In this document: positions 50,995 to 58,709 of the stretch, one piece after another
Position numbering within the stretch: the first letter of the stretch is position 1
How the letters are laid out: every line of letters begins with the position of its first letter
Assembly: GCF_000303155.1 (NCBI RefSeq)
Contig: NC_018719.1
Location: 1,178,001 to 1,242,000, forward strand
DNA: 64,000 nucleotides
Origin: Candidatus Nitrososphaera gargensis Ga9.2
GTDB lineage: Archaea > Thermoproteota > Nitrososphaeria > Nitrososphaerales > Nitrososphaeraceae
Direction: 5' to 3'
Notes under the pieces: generated by a model
Database searches by the model: none
The model's input: the letters and a program-made list of their open reading frames with translations, nothing else
Told to the model about the DNA's origin: nothing
Program-made: the position numbers and the translations under genes

Positions 50995-51320
50995 TGGCAT
51001 ACATCTATGGTGAGCATTATGCACTTGGTGACATGCTCACCATTTTTACTATTTGGTGCACTGGCTGTTATCACAAAATTACCTTTTTGAAATTGAGGGT
51101 AAAAATCACTGATGAAAAGGTCGCCATAGTGTGCCCGCAATGCGGGGAGCCTATCAAAACAGTCAGAGCAAACAAGCACAGGACACTCGACGAAACAGAG
51201 CAGGAACTAAGAAAAGCCGTCATTTCACTGGTCAATGAAATACGTTTCAAAATGTATGCAGAGCGAGAGCAGAGAGCAGGAAAGCAGGTCACGACAACAT
51301 CAGAGGAGGGAGGAAATTGA
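50994..51320 (+). CDS. zinc-ribbon protein (provirus cassette)
   Basis: This 108-aa protein has CTGC near residue 23 and CPQCGEP near residue 47, a zinc ribbon, then a long helix (DETEQELRKAVISLVNEIRFKMYAE). It is the largest member of the cassette. TTGA joins it to the next gene. Confidence 0.65.
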   Translation: MAYIYGEHYALGDMLTIFTIWCTGCYHKITFLKLRVKITDEKVAIVCPQCGEPIKTVRANKHRTLDETEQELRKAVISLVNEIRFKMYAEREQRAGKQVTTTSEEGGN

Positions 51321-51448
51321 ACGGAATTAAAAAAGTGCTCAAGTGCTCCGAATGCCTCTTTACAACAGAGGTCTCGCACGTATTTGATGCAGTCATTTAC
51401 TGTCCATTCCATCAGGAGAGACCATTGCAGGAGGTTCCATCTGCTTGA
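51317..51448 (+). CDS. Cys/His mini-protein (provirus cassette)
   Basis: TTG 51317 gives 43 aa with CSEC near residue 10 and YCPFH near residue 29, the spacing of a single treble-clef or ribbon zinc site. It overlaps the previous stop, and its own stop overlaps the next TTG. Confidence 0.6.
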   Translation: MNGIKKVLKCSECLFTTEVSHVFDAVIYCPFHQERPLQEVPSA

Positions 51449-51570
51449 GTGCTATCTATTGCGCTCTGGCATTCTGTCCCTCCTGCAAGCAGGCTAAACA
51501 GAGATGCAACGGATGCGGTTTTGGCTTTTGTGAGTGCCAGAATTGCGAATGCGGGAGGCGCTTATCATGA
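51445..51570 (+). CDS. nine-Cys mini-protein (provirus cassette)
   Basis: TTG 51445 gives 41 aa with nine Cys (YC, CPSC, CNGC, FCEC, CEC). The density suggests a compact two-zinc knot, or a metallothionein-like metal binder. TTGA and ATGA junctions join it to both neighbours. Confidence 0.6.
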   Translation: MSAIYCALAFCPSCKQAKQRCNGCGFGFCECQNCECGRRLS

Positions 51571-51761
51571 CAGCAGGCACCGAGTTAATTTTTACCCTAA
51601 AATGCAGTTGCGGAAAAACACCGAATGCCTACAACGTAGAGGGTTTGTGCTCATTTAGAAAACATCTGATGGAGTGCAAGACAGCAGAGCATGAGCCTCT
51701 TACGTATTTCTGGCTATACACGATTGGCGAAATAATCAGGGAGTGGAGGCTTTTTGCTTGA
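51567..51761 (+). CDS. zinc-binding mini-protein (provirus cassette)
   Basis: ATG 51567 gives 64 aa with KCSCG, GLCSF and MEC...H, a probable C2HC site, then an aromatic-rich helix (YFWLYTIGEIIREW). It is coupled to both neighbours. Confidence 0.6.
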   Translation: MTAGTELIFTLKCSCGKTPNAYNVEGLCSFRKHLMECKTAEHEPLTYFWLYTIGEIIREWRLFA

Positions 51762-51957
51762 TAGACTGGCAGAGATTCAACAGGCAATCAGGGAGCAGGA
51801 GGCAATCAATAACAGGCTCATTGCAGAGGGTAAAACGCTTTGCAAGAAATGCAAGATTGTTATTTTTCCTGATGCAGTCGATGGAATGTGCACCGTATGC
51901 AGGCTCAAACGTCAGTCGAAAAATAGGAGTTATCAGAGGAGGAATGGATGCTATTGA
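51754..51957 (+). CDS. coiled-coil/zinc mini-protein (provirus cassette)
   Basis: This 67-aa protein has a helical N-terminal half (RLAEIQQAIREQEAINNRL) and a zinc ribbon (CKKC...CTVC) in the second half, then a basic tail. The layout resembles DksA/TraR-type proteins, but it is much shorter. It starts at TTG 51754. Confidence 0.6.
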   Translation: MLDRLAEIQQAIREQEAINNRLIAEGKTLCKKCKIVIFPDAVDGMCTVCRLKRQSKNRSYQRRNGCY

Positions 51958-52112
51958 ATAGGCTCGATTACTGGGTTAAGGCAATCTGCCTCTTTTGTCA
52001 CGGAGCCTTTCTAATCAGGAGCGATTCGCCTTTCTGTCCACTGCTCTTTATTCGTGATGATTGCAAGTGGAACATGGACATATTCAAACGGGTGTTTGAG
52101 GATGCAGATTAA
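51948..52112 (+). CDS. Cys mini-protein (provirus cassette)
   Basis: ATG 51948 gives 54 aa with CLFCHG near residue 14 and later FC and DDC, a probable zinc site. It overlaps the previous gene by ten bases and the next by eleven. Confidence 0.55.
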   Translation: MLLNRLDYWVKAICLFCHGAFLIRSDSPFCPLLFIRDDCKWNMDIFKRVFEDAD

Positions 52113-52245
52113 GCAAGCAATACAGTGCTTTTTTGGTTATCACGAAATAATACCTGCTAAATTGAAAAGGCGCGGAGAGGTCTTAGGAGTAACGCACTGC
52201 ATCCATTGCAAAGCAGTGGTTTTTGTAGAGGTCGGGGACTTCTAA
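52102..52245 (+). CDS. CIHC mini-protein (provirus cassette)
   Basis: ATG 52102 gives 47 aa with one Cys near the start and CIHCKAV near residue 35. It is the last gene of the cassette and is followed by a strong hairpin at 52268. Confidence 0.55.
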   Translation: MQIKQAIQCFFGYHEIIPAKLKRRGEVLGVTHCIHCKAVVFVEVGDF

Positions 52246-52267
52246 AAAAGGCACATATACACAATTT

Positions 52268-52282
52268 GCGGGCTTCGCCCGC
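52268..52282 (+). terminator. hairpin after provirus cassette
   Basis: GCGGGC-TTC-GCCCGC is a perfect 6-bp GC stem with a 3-base loop, 22 bases after the last mini-gene, followed by TATCATTTCTT. It probably ends the cassette transcript and lies close to the right end of the provirus. Confidence 0.5.
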
Positions 52283-52435
52283 TATCATTTCTTAAAGTCA
52301 GACACGTTAATTGTAACTATTATTGTCTTGGCACTTTTCAGGCTCTAAGCGGTGTAAAAATGTCAGGTTCTATCGTGGACAAAAGTGCACTCTGGAAAAG
52401 GTTAATCTACGGCTTGGATACTCTAGTTACCAGAG

Positions 52436-52669
52436 TTGGCGCACACGGTAAGAACAAGGCGTGATAACCTCAAGCTGCTTGCCTTCATGATAGGAGCTGC
52501 AGTATTCTTTGTGGTGACGCTCTTTATCTCATTCTTTATCGTGATAGTAGCTCTCAATAATTCCGACATCCCTGGCGAAGACAAGCCAAACATGTTCATG
52601 CTAGGGCTGATCCCACCATCGATTGGAACGTTCCTTTTGTTCACCAAAGTTTTTGGCCGGTTCATGTAA
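52436..52669 (+). CDS. two-TM membrane protein upstream of purS
   Basis: TTG 52436 gives 77 aa with a basic N-terminus and two hydrophobic helices (about 14-41 and 54-70). It is probably chromosomal rather than viral. An inverted repeat (ACTCTGG/CCAGAGT, 52385-52444) covers its start. Confidence 0.55.
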   Translation: MAHTVRTRRDNLKLLAFMIGAAVFFVVTLFISFFIVIVALNNSDIPGEDKPNMFMLGLIPPSIGTFLLFTKVFGRFM

Positions 52670-52705
52670 AGAATGTATTTAAATCGCATGAATCTTTGGG
52701 AACCT

Positions 52706-52969
52706 GTGCCAAAGTTCGTAGTGCAGGTAGTGATTGAAAACAAGCCCTACATCAACGACCCTGAAGGCGAGACCATACATCGCGACCTTGTTGTCAAGGG
52801 CGGCTATTCAAACGTGCAATCTGTGAGGTCAGCAAAGATGTTAAAGATGGTCGTGAGCTCAAAATCAGAGAAAGACGCCGAAGCGATCGTGAAAAAGCTA
52901 TGCGAAGAGCTGCGCATATTCAACCCTGTCGTCAGCAACTGCACTGTCAAGGCGACTGGCACTGCCTAG
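52706..52969 (+). CDS. purS: phosphoribosylformylglycinamidine synthase PurS
   Basis: This 87-aa protein is the small subunit of FGAM synthase, bridging PurQ and PurL. The DPEGETIHRDL segment and FNPVVSNCTV end are typical. GTG 52706 is preferred because TATTTAAA (52675-52682) is a TATA box about 25 bases upstream; the in-frame ATGs at 52673 and 52688 fall in or before it. purQ-purL lie 2.8 kb away. Confidence 0.9.
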   Translation: MPKFVVQVVIENKPYINDPEGETIHRDLVVKGGYSNVQSVRSAKMLKMVVSSKSEKDAEAIVKKLCEELRIFNPVVSNCTVKATGTA

Positions 52970-52991
52970 TATTCTAACACTTTGATCTTGC

Positions 52992-53884
52992 TCATGCTAA
53001 CGGCTTGGAATCCTTCCACATGTACTCAAAGTAGTCGGAACACCACTCGCAGAACATTGGGTCTTCCCATACGAACATTGTGTTCATGTCGACCTCTCTC
53101 TTTGTATTTGGAAACGCAATGGTTGCTTCTTGGCTGTCAGCGATGAAAAGAGCGACGCTTACCCACTCCATCATCTTCCTTTCAAAGATACCTTTTGAAA
53201 TCAATTCATTGATCCTTTGCATGATGTTTTCAATTACATTTGTCGGCAATATTGTGTTATGGCCGACTAGCGAGGAAATTTTGACTCCGTTATTAGCCCT
53301 ATCAATGAGCATCTCGTCTTCCCTTGGCCAAGCCTGAGATACGATTATTCTCAGCGAGTTAGTTGATGATGACTGGAGCTTTTTCAAGCTCTGAAAACAG
53401 CCGTCACACTGCTTATCGTCCTGCAATTTTCCAGAGCACCAATTCTCTGAAGGAACTTGGCAGGAAGAGCATCCACAAGGATATGATCTTAAAAGAATTT
53501 TCTGTTCTTCTTCATGACAAGCAAATCTGGAACCTGCTTCATCACTACCATGCTATATTCTGTCACATAGAACATGCCGTCAAGCCTTTTTACAAGACCC
53601 TCCTGCGAAAGTCTGTTCAAATTTCGATGTACATCCTGAACGGTAATGCCAAGTTCCCTAGATAGAGAACTGAGCTTGGCCGGCTTTTTGCTCAGCGAAG
53701 AAAGTATGGAAACCTCGTTTCGCTGGCAAGCCCCATAAACAACTCGGAGGCCAGAGAACGCTCCGATGAGGCTTCCATGTGTAAATATTCTACAAGTGAT
53801 AATTAAGATTTTCATTTGTATATCGCAACCGTCTATATATTCTGCATATGAGCACAAAAACTCCAGAACGGGCTTCTTAACCAA
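52992..53884 (-). pseudogene. HTH regulator (FilR1/DUF1724-like), broken
   Basis: The N-terminal part (53884-53489) is a winged-helix domain (NEVSILSSLSKKPAKLSSLSRELGIT...). It stops at TAA after KFF, but the frame continues as DHILVDALPAKFLQRIGALENC. A frameshift near 53394 then leads to a C-terminal ligand-type domain (SLRIIVSQAWPRED...) ending at 52992. One nonsense codon and one frameshift inactivate what was a regulator of about 280 aa. Confidence 0.65.
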
Positions 53885-53965
53885 GAATTATGAAAGTTGA
53901 CTTGTTAAAAGGTTGAGTGAATCTGCTAAAGAGGAAATATCATTGACCTTGTGCAGAGATCGTGC

Positions 53966-54337
53966 ATGAGCGAAGTAGTAGAAATAAAGGATCAGTTCTT
54001 GGAACTGCAACAGAAATACTGGCAGTACCTTCCAAAAGTGGACCCAGCACTCATAGATGACCTTCTCCTTCGCCAGATGGAGAACCCAAACGTCGTCCCA
54101 ATGTATTTGGTCGAAGTGTTTACAAAGCCGGGTCTAAACGTCGAAGTCCGAAGTTACATAATCGGCAAGACAGGCATGAGCCTCGCCATCTATGATAACT
54201 ACACGCATTACGTGACAAACCAAAAGCTGACGCTGGAAATGCTCAGAGATATCCGACTCGGAGTGATAGAAGTCACAGACGAATTCACTGGTGGCCTTGG
54301 AAACCATCGGCGCCATCGCCAAGCATCCAGAAAATAG
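53966..54337 (+). CDS. conserved protein of unknown function
   Basis: ATG 53966 gives 123 aa with a helical N-terminus (EIKDQFLELQQKYWQYLPKVD), then mixed alpha/beta sequence (KPGLNVEVRSYIIGKTGMS). The last 15 residues (GNHRRHRQASRK) are basic and may result from a frameshift. No family was recognised. Confidence 0.5.
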   Translation: MSEVVEIKDQFLELQQKYWQYLPKVDPALIDDLLLRQMENPNVVPMYLVEVFTKPGLNVEVRSYIIGKTGMSLAIYDNYTHYVTNQKLTLEMLRDIRLGVIEVTDEFTGGLGNHRRHRQASRK

Positions 54338-54360
54338 AAGCTGCGCCAAAAAGTGAAGAA

Positions 54361-54732
54361 TTGCCGACAAGAAAGGAGAGCACCAGAATAGTCGCATATA
54401 CTGCGGCGGGAATAATTGGTGAAATAGCACTTGCAGGCTTTATAATAAGCGGAGGCGTCCTGCCTGACGCTAATGTTAGCCAGACCATACCGCCCGGATT
54501 GGAGCCCGGATTTTTGCACGGTTATGTCGATGGTCCCGGCGGTCTGCCTGCCATAGGGGCGACAGTATTAGCGGTACAGCAAGGAACAGACTTTGCGGCA
54601 AGCGCATTTGTCTTTGTCAACGGCCAGTACTTTATAGATGTGCCGCCTGGCACGTACATAGTCTATGTCGCCTACCCAGACGGAACGGACAAGATTGCTA
54701 CAGTGGAAGAAGAGGATCAAGCCTTGAGCTGA
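54361..54732 (+). CDS. signal-anchored carboxypeptidase-regulatory-like protein, 3' end shifted
   Basis: TTG 54361 gives 123 aa with an N-terminal membrane anchor (YTAAGIIGEIALAGFIISGGV) and a domain with GYVDGPGGLPAIGATV and QYFIDVPPGTYIVYV. The frame ends EEEDQALS at 54732. The alternate frame over the last 30 bases reads RGSSLELNFEY and stops at 54746, which looks like the original end, so one base is probably lost near 54705. Confidence 0.5.
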   Translation: MPTRKESTRIVAYTAAGIIGEIALAGFIISGGVLPDANVSQTIPPGLEPGFLHGYVDGPGGLPAIGATVLAVQQGTDFAASAFVFVNGQYFIDVPPGTYIVYVAYPDGTDKIATVEEEDQALS

Positions 54733-54776
54733 ACTTTGAATACTGATGCACAAAAGAAGGAGGTCTGATTGGAGAT

Positions 54777-55175
54777 ATGAAAACAAAAGTGCTCTACTAT
54801 ACAGCGGCTGCAGCTACTGCCATAGCAGGCATACTGCACCTGATGTTGGCCCCAAACATGCTGAATTTTAACCCAAATGGTACTACGCTCTTTTTCGTGG
54901 GAGGAGCTGCGCAGGTCTTCTTCTGGGCCCTGTCTATGGTGCGAAGATGGGTATGGGTATGGGATTGGAATTGGCGGCACGGTGGTTCTGATGGTGATCT
55001 GGGTAATTACGAGGTTTCCCGGCAATCCGATAACTGGCAATGGAAGTAGAGTCAATGAAATGGCAATGATCGTGGAAGCGATGCAAGGAGCATTCATTGG
55101 GCTGGCAGCTGCAATACTCGTGATCGAATCACAGATGAAAAACTGGACAAAAAGACCACGTCAAACTCGACCTGA
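54777..55175 (+). pseudogene. four-TM membrane protein, frameshifted
   Basis: ATG 54777 begins a membrane protein (VLYYTAAAATAIAGILHLMLAPNML). After RRW near 54950 the frame is lost, and the sequence goes on in another frame as YGIGIGGTVVLMVIWVITRFPGNP...AFIGLAAAILVIESQMKNW. A second shift in an A-run near 55150 would give KKTTSNST and a stop at 55175. Two indels break what was a protein of about 130 aa. Confidence 0.6.
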
Positions 55176-55190
55176 AACCTATCTCTTTTT

Positions 55191-55661
55191 CTATTTAGTG
55201 TTTTTATTATCTTCATGCTCTATAGCAAAGGCATCGTCCAAGCTGCTACTAAAGTCGCCCAGCGCTCCTTCAAGCAATAGCGTTGTCCTCAGATGTTTTG
55301 CAAGATCAGTCACGGTGATTATGCCGACCAATTTTCCGCCGTCCATTATTGGAAGCCGGCGTATCTTGTGATTTACCATCCTCTGCACGGCGACTTCTAT
55401 AGGCGTCTCCGGGTCGGCAGTTGTCAGTATCTTGGACATGATGTCACCTATTTTCACCTGCGCGATCGGCAGTTCTTTGGCGCATATCTTTTTGATAAAG
55501 TCACGCTCGCTCACGATACCGACAGGCTGACCATCCTTGACAACGAACACGGAACTGATGCCCTTTTCTGCCATCGTCTTGGCAGCCTCCAGTGCCGACT
55601 TGTCATGGTCTATCATGACTATCTGCTTTGTCATGATGTCGCGCACTACGCCTGTTGTCAT
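55191..55661 (-). CDS. tandem CBS-domain protein
   Basis: ATG 55661 gives 156 aa with two CBS domains: the first with ISSVFVVKDGQPVGIVSERDF, the second with IRRLPIMDGGKLVGIITVTDL. Paired CBS domains bind adenosine nucleotides and often control enzymes or channels. TTG 55673 would add four residues. It faces purQ across 129 bases. Confidence 0.9.
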   Translation of the reverse strand: MTTGVVRDIMTKQIVMIDHDKSALEAAKTMAEKGISSVFVVKDGQPVGIVSERDFIKKICAKELPIAQVKIGDIMSKILTTADPETPIEVAVQRMVNHKIRRLPIMDGGKLVGIITVTDLAKHLRTTLLLEGALGDFSSSLDDAFAIEHEDNKNTK

Positions 55662-55790
55662 GCCAATTTCCAAGAATCAGCCGAAGATAAAAACAATGCT
55701 GTCATGAACTACTACTGCAACTAAGTGCTGGTGCGGAATTCGCTAATCTGAAGATATTAATACGAGCTCTGGCAAGTCTCACTCGCAGTA

Positions 55791-56486
55791 ATGGCAAAGA
55801 TTGGAATTGTTGTTTTCCCCGGCAGCAACTGCGACCGCGACGTTCACCACGTTCTAAACAACGTCATAGGCGTCCAAGCAGACTTTCTGTGGCACACCAA
55901 GGACCGGATCAGCAGCTACGACGCAATGATAATCCCCGGCGGCTTTGCTTTTGGCGATCGCCTGCGGGCAGGCATCATCGCTGCCCATAGCCCAATTATA
56001 CAAGAAGTGAAAAGGATGGCAAAGGACGGCATGCCCGTGCTTGGCATCTGCAACGGCTTTCAAATCTTGGTCGAGTCTGGTCTCTTGCCGGGTGCCCTCA
56101 TGATGAACGACTCACTCCGGTTTGTGTGCCGGTGGACAAAGGTCGAGGTCAAGAACAACAAGACTCCTTTCACAAGCCAGTTTGCACCAAAGCAGACATT
56201 TGCCATCCCGGTGGCACATGGCGAAGGCCGCTACATGGCCGACAGCAAGATAATAAAGGATCTAAAGAAAAAGAACCAGATTGTTTTGCAGTATTCCAAT
56301 GATGACCCCAACGGATCGACCAACCTCATTGCGGCGATCTGCAACGAAGAGGGCAACGTTATGGGCATGATGCCCCACCCAGAGAGGGCGAGCGAAAGCA
56401 TCCTTGCAGCAGAAGGCGCAGGGAACGACGCCATCACGATTTTCAGGTCACTTGTTTCCAATCTGAAGCAAAAGGCGATTGCATAG
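55791..56486 (+). CDS. purQ: phosphoribosylformylglycinamidine synthase PurQ
   Basis: This 231-aa class I glutamine amidotransferase supplies ammonia to PurL. The nucleophile is C87 in LGICNGFQ, and the His/Glu pair is in MMPHPERA near residue 200. It ends exactly where purL begins. With PurS and PurL it makes FGAM in purine synthesis. Confidence 0.96.
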   Translation: MAKIGIVVFPGSNCDRDVHHVLNNVIGVQADFLWHTKDRISSYDAMIIPGGFAFGDRLRAGIIAAHSPIIQEVKRMAKDGMPVLGICNGFQILVESGLLPGALMMNDSLRFVCRWTKVEVKNNKTPFTSQFAPKQTFAIPVAHGEGRYMADSKIIKDLKKKNQIVLQYSNDDPNGSTNLIAAICNEEGNVMGMMPHPERASESILAAEGAGNDAITIFRSLVSNLKQKAIA

Positions 56487-58661
56487 ATGGGCGTCCTGAC
56501 AAAGCAAGAGCTCGACTACCTCGAAGAGAACCTGAAGCGCAAGGCAAACGAGGTCGAGCAGGATATTGTCGGCGCTGAATGGTCAGAGCACTGCTCGTAC
56601 AAATCATCGAAAAAATACCTACGGTTATTGCCTACAAAAGGCAAGCGCGTACTGGTTGGGCCCGGCTATGACGCCGGGGTTCTTGACATTGGCGACGGCT
56701 ACGTCCTGACGGTGCACATTGAAAGCCACAACCACCCGTCGGCAGTAGAGCCCTTTGGCGGCGCCGCCACCGGCGTTGGCGGCGTGATACGCGACATCAT
56801 GTCCATGGGCACCAGGCCGATAGCAGTGCTCAATGCCCTGAGGTTTGCGCCGATAACTGGCAAGAGCAAGGCGGTCGCAAAATCAAAGTGGCTGTTCAAA
56901 AACGTCGTCAAGGGCATAGCCGACTATGGCAATTGCATCGGCATCCCGACAGTCGGGGGCGAAATCGAATTCGATCCGTCGTTTGAGGACTATTGCCTTG
57001 TTGATGTTGCATCCATTGGGTTTGGACGCAAAGAAGACATTGTCGCAAACCAAGCTGATGTGGGCGACGTAATTGTGCTTGCAGGCGGCTCGACCGGCCG
57101 GGATGGAATCCATGGCGCGTCGTTTGCATCAAAGGCGCTTGAAGTGGAAAACAGGTCGGCCGTCCAGATTCCTGATCCTTTCCTTGAAAAATTGCTGCTT
57201 GAAGCAACCATGGAAGCCGTAAAACAGGGTTGCATCAAGGGCATCAAGGATCTTGGCGGCGGGGGGCTCTCATGCTGCCTGTCTGAAACTTCAGACACCC
57301 TTGGCAAGGGCTTTGACGTAGAGCTCACAAGAGTGCGCGCAAGGGAAAGTGGCATGACTCCAAACGAGCTAATGATTTCAGAATCGCAGGAGCGCATGCT
57401 CTATATCACAGATAAGACACGGCTACCTGCATTACAGTTGATCCTTGACAAATACGAGATCAGCTATTCGGTACTTGGCGAAGTGCAGGGGCACCGAGAT
57501 CTTGTTGTCAGGCACGGTGGCAGGGTGGTGGCAAAGATGCCGTCGCACCTTGTTGCGCATGCTCCGCTTGCAGACAGGGCTACCAAGCGTCCCGCGTATC
57601 TTGATAGATTAAAATCATCGGTAAAGCAGCCGAAAATGCCTGCGAATCTTGGCAAGACGTTGCTGTCACTCCTCTCAAACCCGACAATAGCGAGCAAGAG
57701 CTGGGTCTATCAGCAGTATGACCATGAGGTAGGGGTGCGGACGGTGGTCAAGCCAGGTATGGGTGACGCCGCAGTCATGAGGCTTGACAACGGCAGGTTT
57801 GTTGCGATAAAGCTGGACGGTAACTCAAAGCACTGCTACCTTGATCCATATCAAGGCACTCTTGGCTGCCTTTCCGAAGGCTGCAGGAACGTCATCTGTG
57901 CTGGCGCCGAACCTATCGGAGTGGTGGATCACTTGCAGTTTGCCAGTCCAGAAGACCCGGAAATCTACTGGACATTCACTCAGGCGATAAACGCGATTGT
58001 AGACTATTGCAAGTTCATGGATGTTCCGGTTGTCGGGGGCAAGGTGAGCTTTTACAACGAAACTGCCAAGGGGCCGATCAAGCCGTCGCCTGTCATGGGC
58101 ATGCTTGGCCTGATTGAAAACGAGTCGCAGATCACCCGACCTAGCCTGTCATCCGGCGACTCGATCTTTATCATCGGAAATACAGCCCCTGAAATGGGCG
58201 GCTCTGAATACTATGAATATGTTCATAACATAACTGGCGGGCCGGTTCCAAAGGTCAACTTACAGGTCGACAAGCAGAATAGGAACACCGTTCAGAGCCT
58301 GATAAGGAGCGGGCTCGTTACCTGCACACACGATTGTTCCAAGGGCGGCCTCGCAGTGGCACTTGCCGAAATGGCGATAGCCGGCTCAACTGGCTTTAAA
58401 GTCGATCTTGACGCAGTTCCAAACTCGTGCGACAGGATGGATGATCTACTGTTCTCTGAATCACATTCCAGGTACATCGTTGGCACAAAAGAGCCGGAGA
58501 AGGTCCGCAAGGCACTGTCGTCGGCAGGCGTGACCTTTGCACAGATAGGAAGCGCTACTAGTGCTGTCAAGTTTACCAAAGGCAAGAAAAAGGTAATCAG
58601 GCTGACCCTGAAGCAGTTGCAGACAAGCTTTTACTCGCTTGGAAAAGTGATGCAGCGATGA
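56487..58661 (+). CDS. purL: phosphoribosylformylglycinamidine synthase PurL
   Basis: This 724-aa protein is the small-type PurL of the three-subunit FGAM synthase. It has AEWSEHCSYKSSK, the ATP-binding HIESHNHPSAVEPFGGAATG, DLGGGGLSCCLSE, and the repeated second half (DCSKGGLAVALAEM). Start ATG 56487 directly follows the purQ stop. Confidence 0.97.
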   Translation: MGVLTKQELDYLEENLKRKANEVEQDIVGAEWSEHCSYKSSKKYLRLLPTKGKRVLVGPGYDAGVLDIGDGYVLTVHIESHNHPSAVEPFGGAATGVGGVIRDIMSMGTRPIAVLNALRFAPITGKSKAVAKSKWLFKNVVKGIADYGNCIGIPTVGGEIEFDPSFEDYCLVDVASIGFGRKEDIVANQADVGDVIVLAGGSTGRDGIHGASFASKALEVENRSAVQIPDPFLEKLLLEATMEAVKQGCIKGIKDLGGGGLSCCLSETSDTLGKGFDVELTRVRARESGMTPNELMISESQERMLYITDKTRLPALQLILDKYEISYSVLGEVQGHRDLVVRHGGRVVAKMPSHLVAHAPLADRATKRPAYLDRLKSSVKQPKMPANLGKTLLSLLSNPTIASKSWVYQQYDHEVGVRTVVKPGMGDAAVMRLDNGRFVAIKLDGNSKHCYLDPYQGTLGCLSEGCRNVICAGAEPIGVVDHLQFASPEDPEIYWTFTQAINAIVDYCKFMDVPVVGGKVSFYNETAKGPIKPSPVMGMLGLIENESQITRPSLSSGDSIFIIGNTAPEMGGSEYYEYVHNITGGPVPKVNLQVDKQNRNTVQSLIRSGLVTCTHDCSKGGLAVALAEMAIAGSTGFKVDLDAVPNSCDRMDDLLFSESHSRYIVGTKEPEKVRKALSSAGVTFAQIGSATSAVKFTKGKKKVIRLTLKQLQTSFYSLGKVMQR

Positions 58662-58709
58662 AGATACATTTTTTAACGCTTAGGGCTAAACCTAGTACAT
58701 CTTGTTGGG

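Larger units (their letters stand above)
41012..52290. mobile_element. integrated tailless-icosahedral-type provirus
   Basis: About 30 tightly packed, unusual genes lie between tRNA-Thr and the purS region. They include a tyrosine recombinase, a divergent repressor, an A32/B204-type packaging ATPase, a candidate 297-aa capsid protein, several small membrane proteins and fibre-like proteins. No terminase, portal or tail genes are present, so the layout fits PRD1/STIV-lineage viruses. Ends are approximate: no direct repeat was found by eye. Most genes overlap by one to four bases. Confidence 0.8.

Noticed and set aside
52362-52464. 34-residue frame starting at ATG 52362
   Set aside because: It overlaps the inverted repeat and the next gene in another frame; nothing supports translation.
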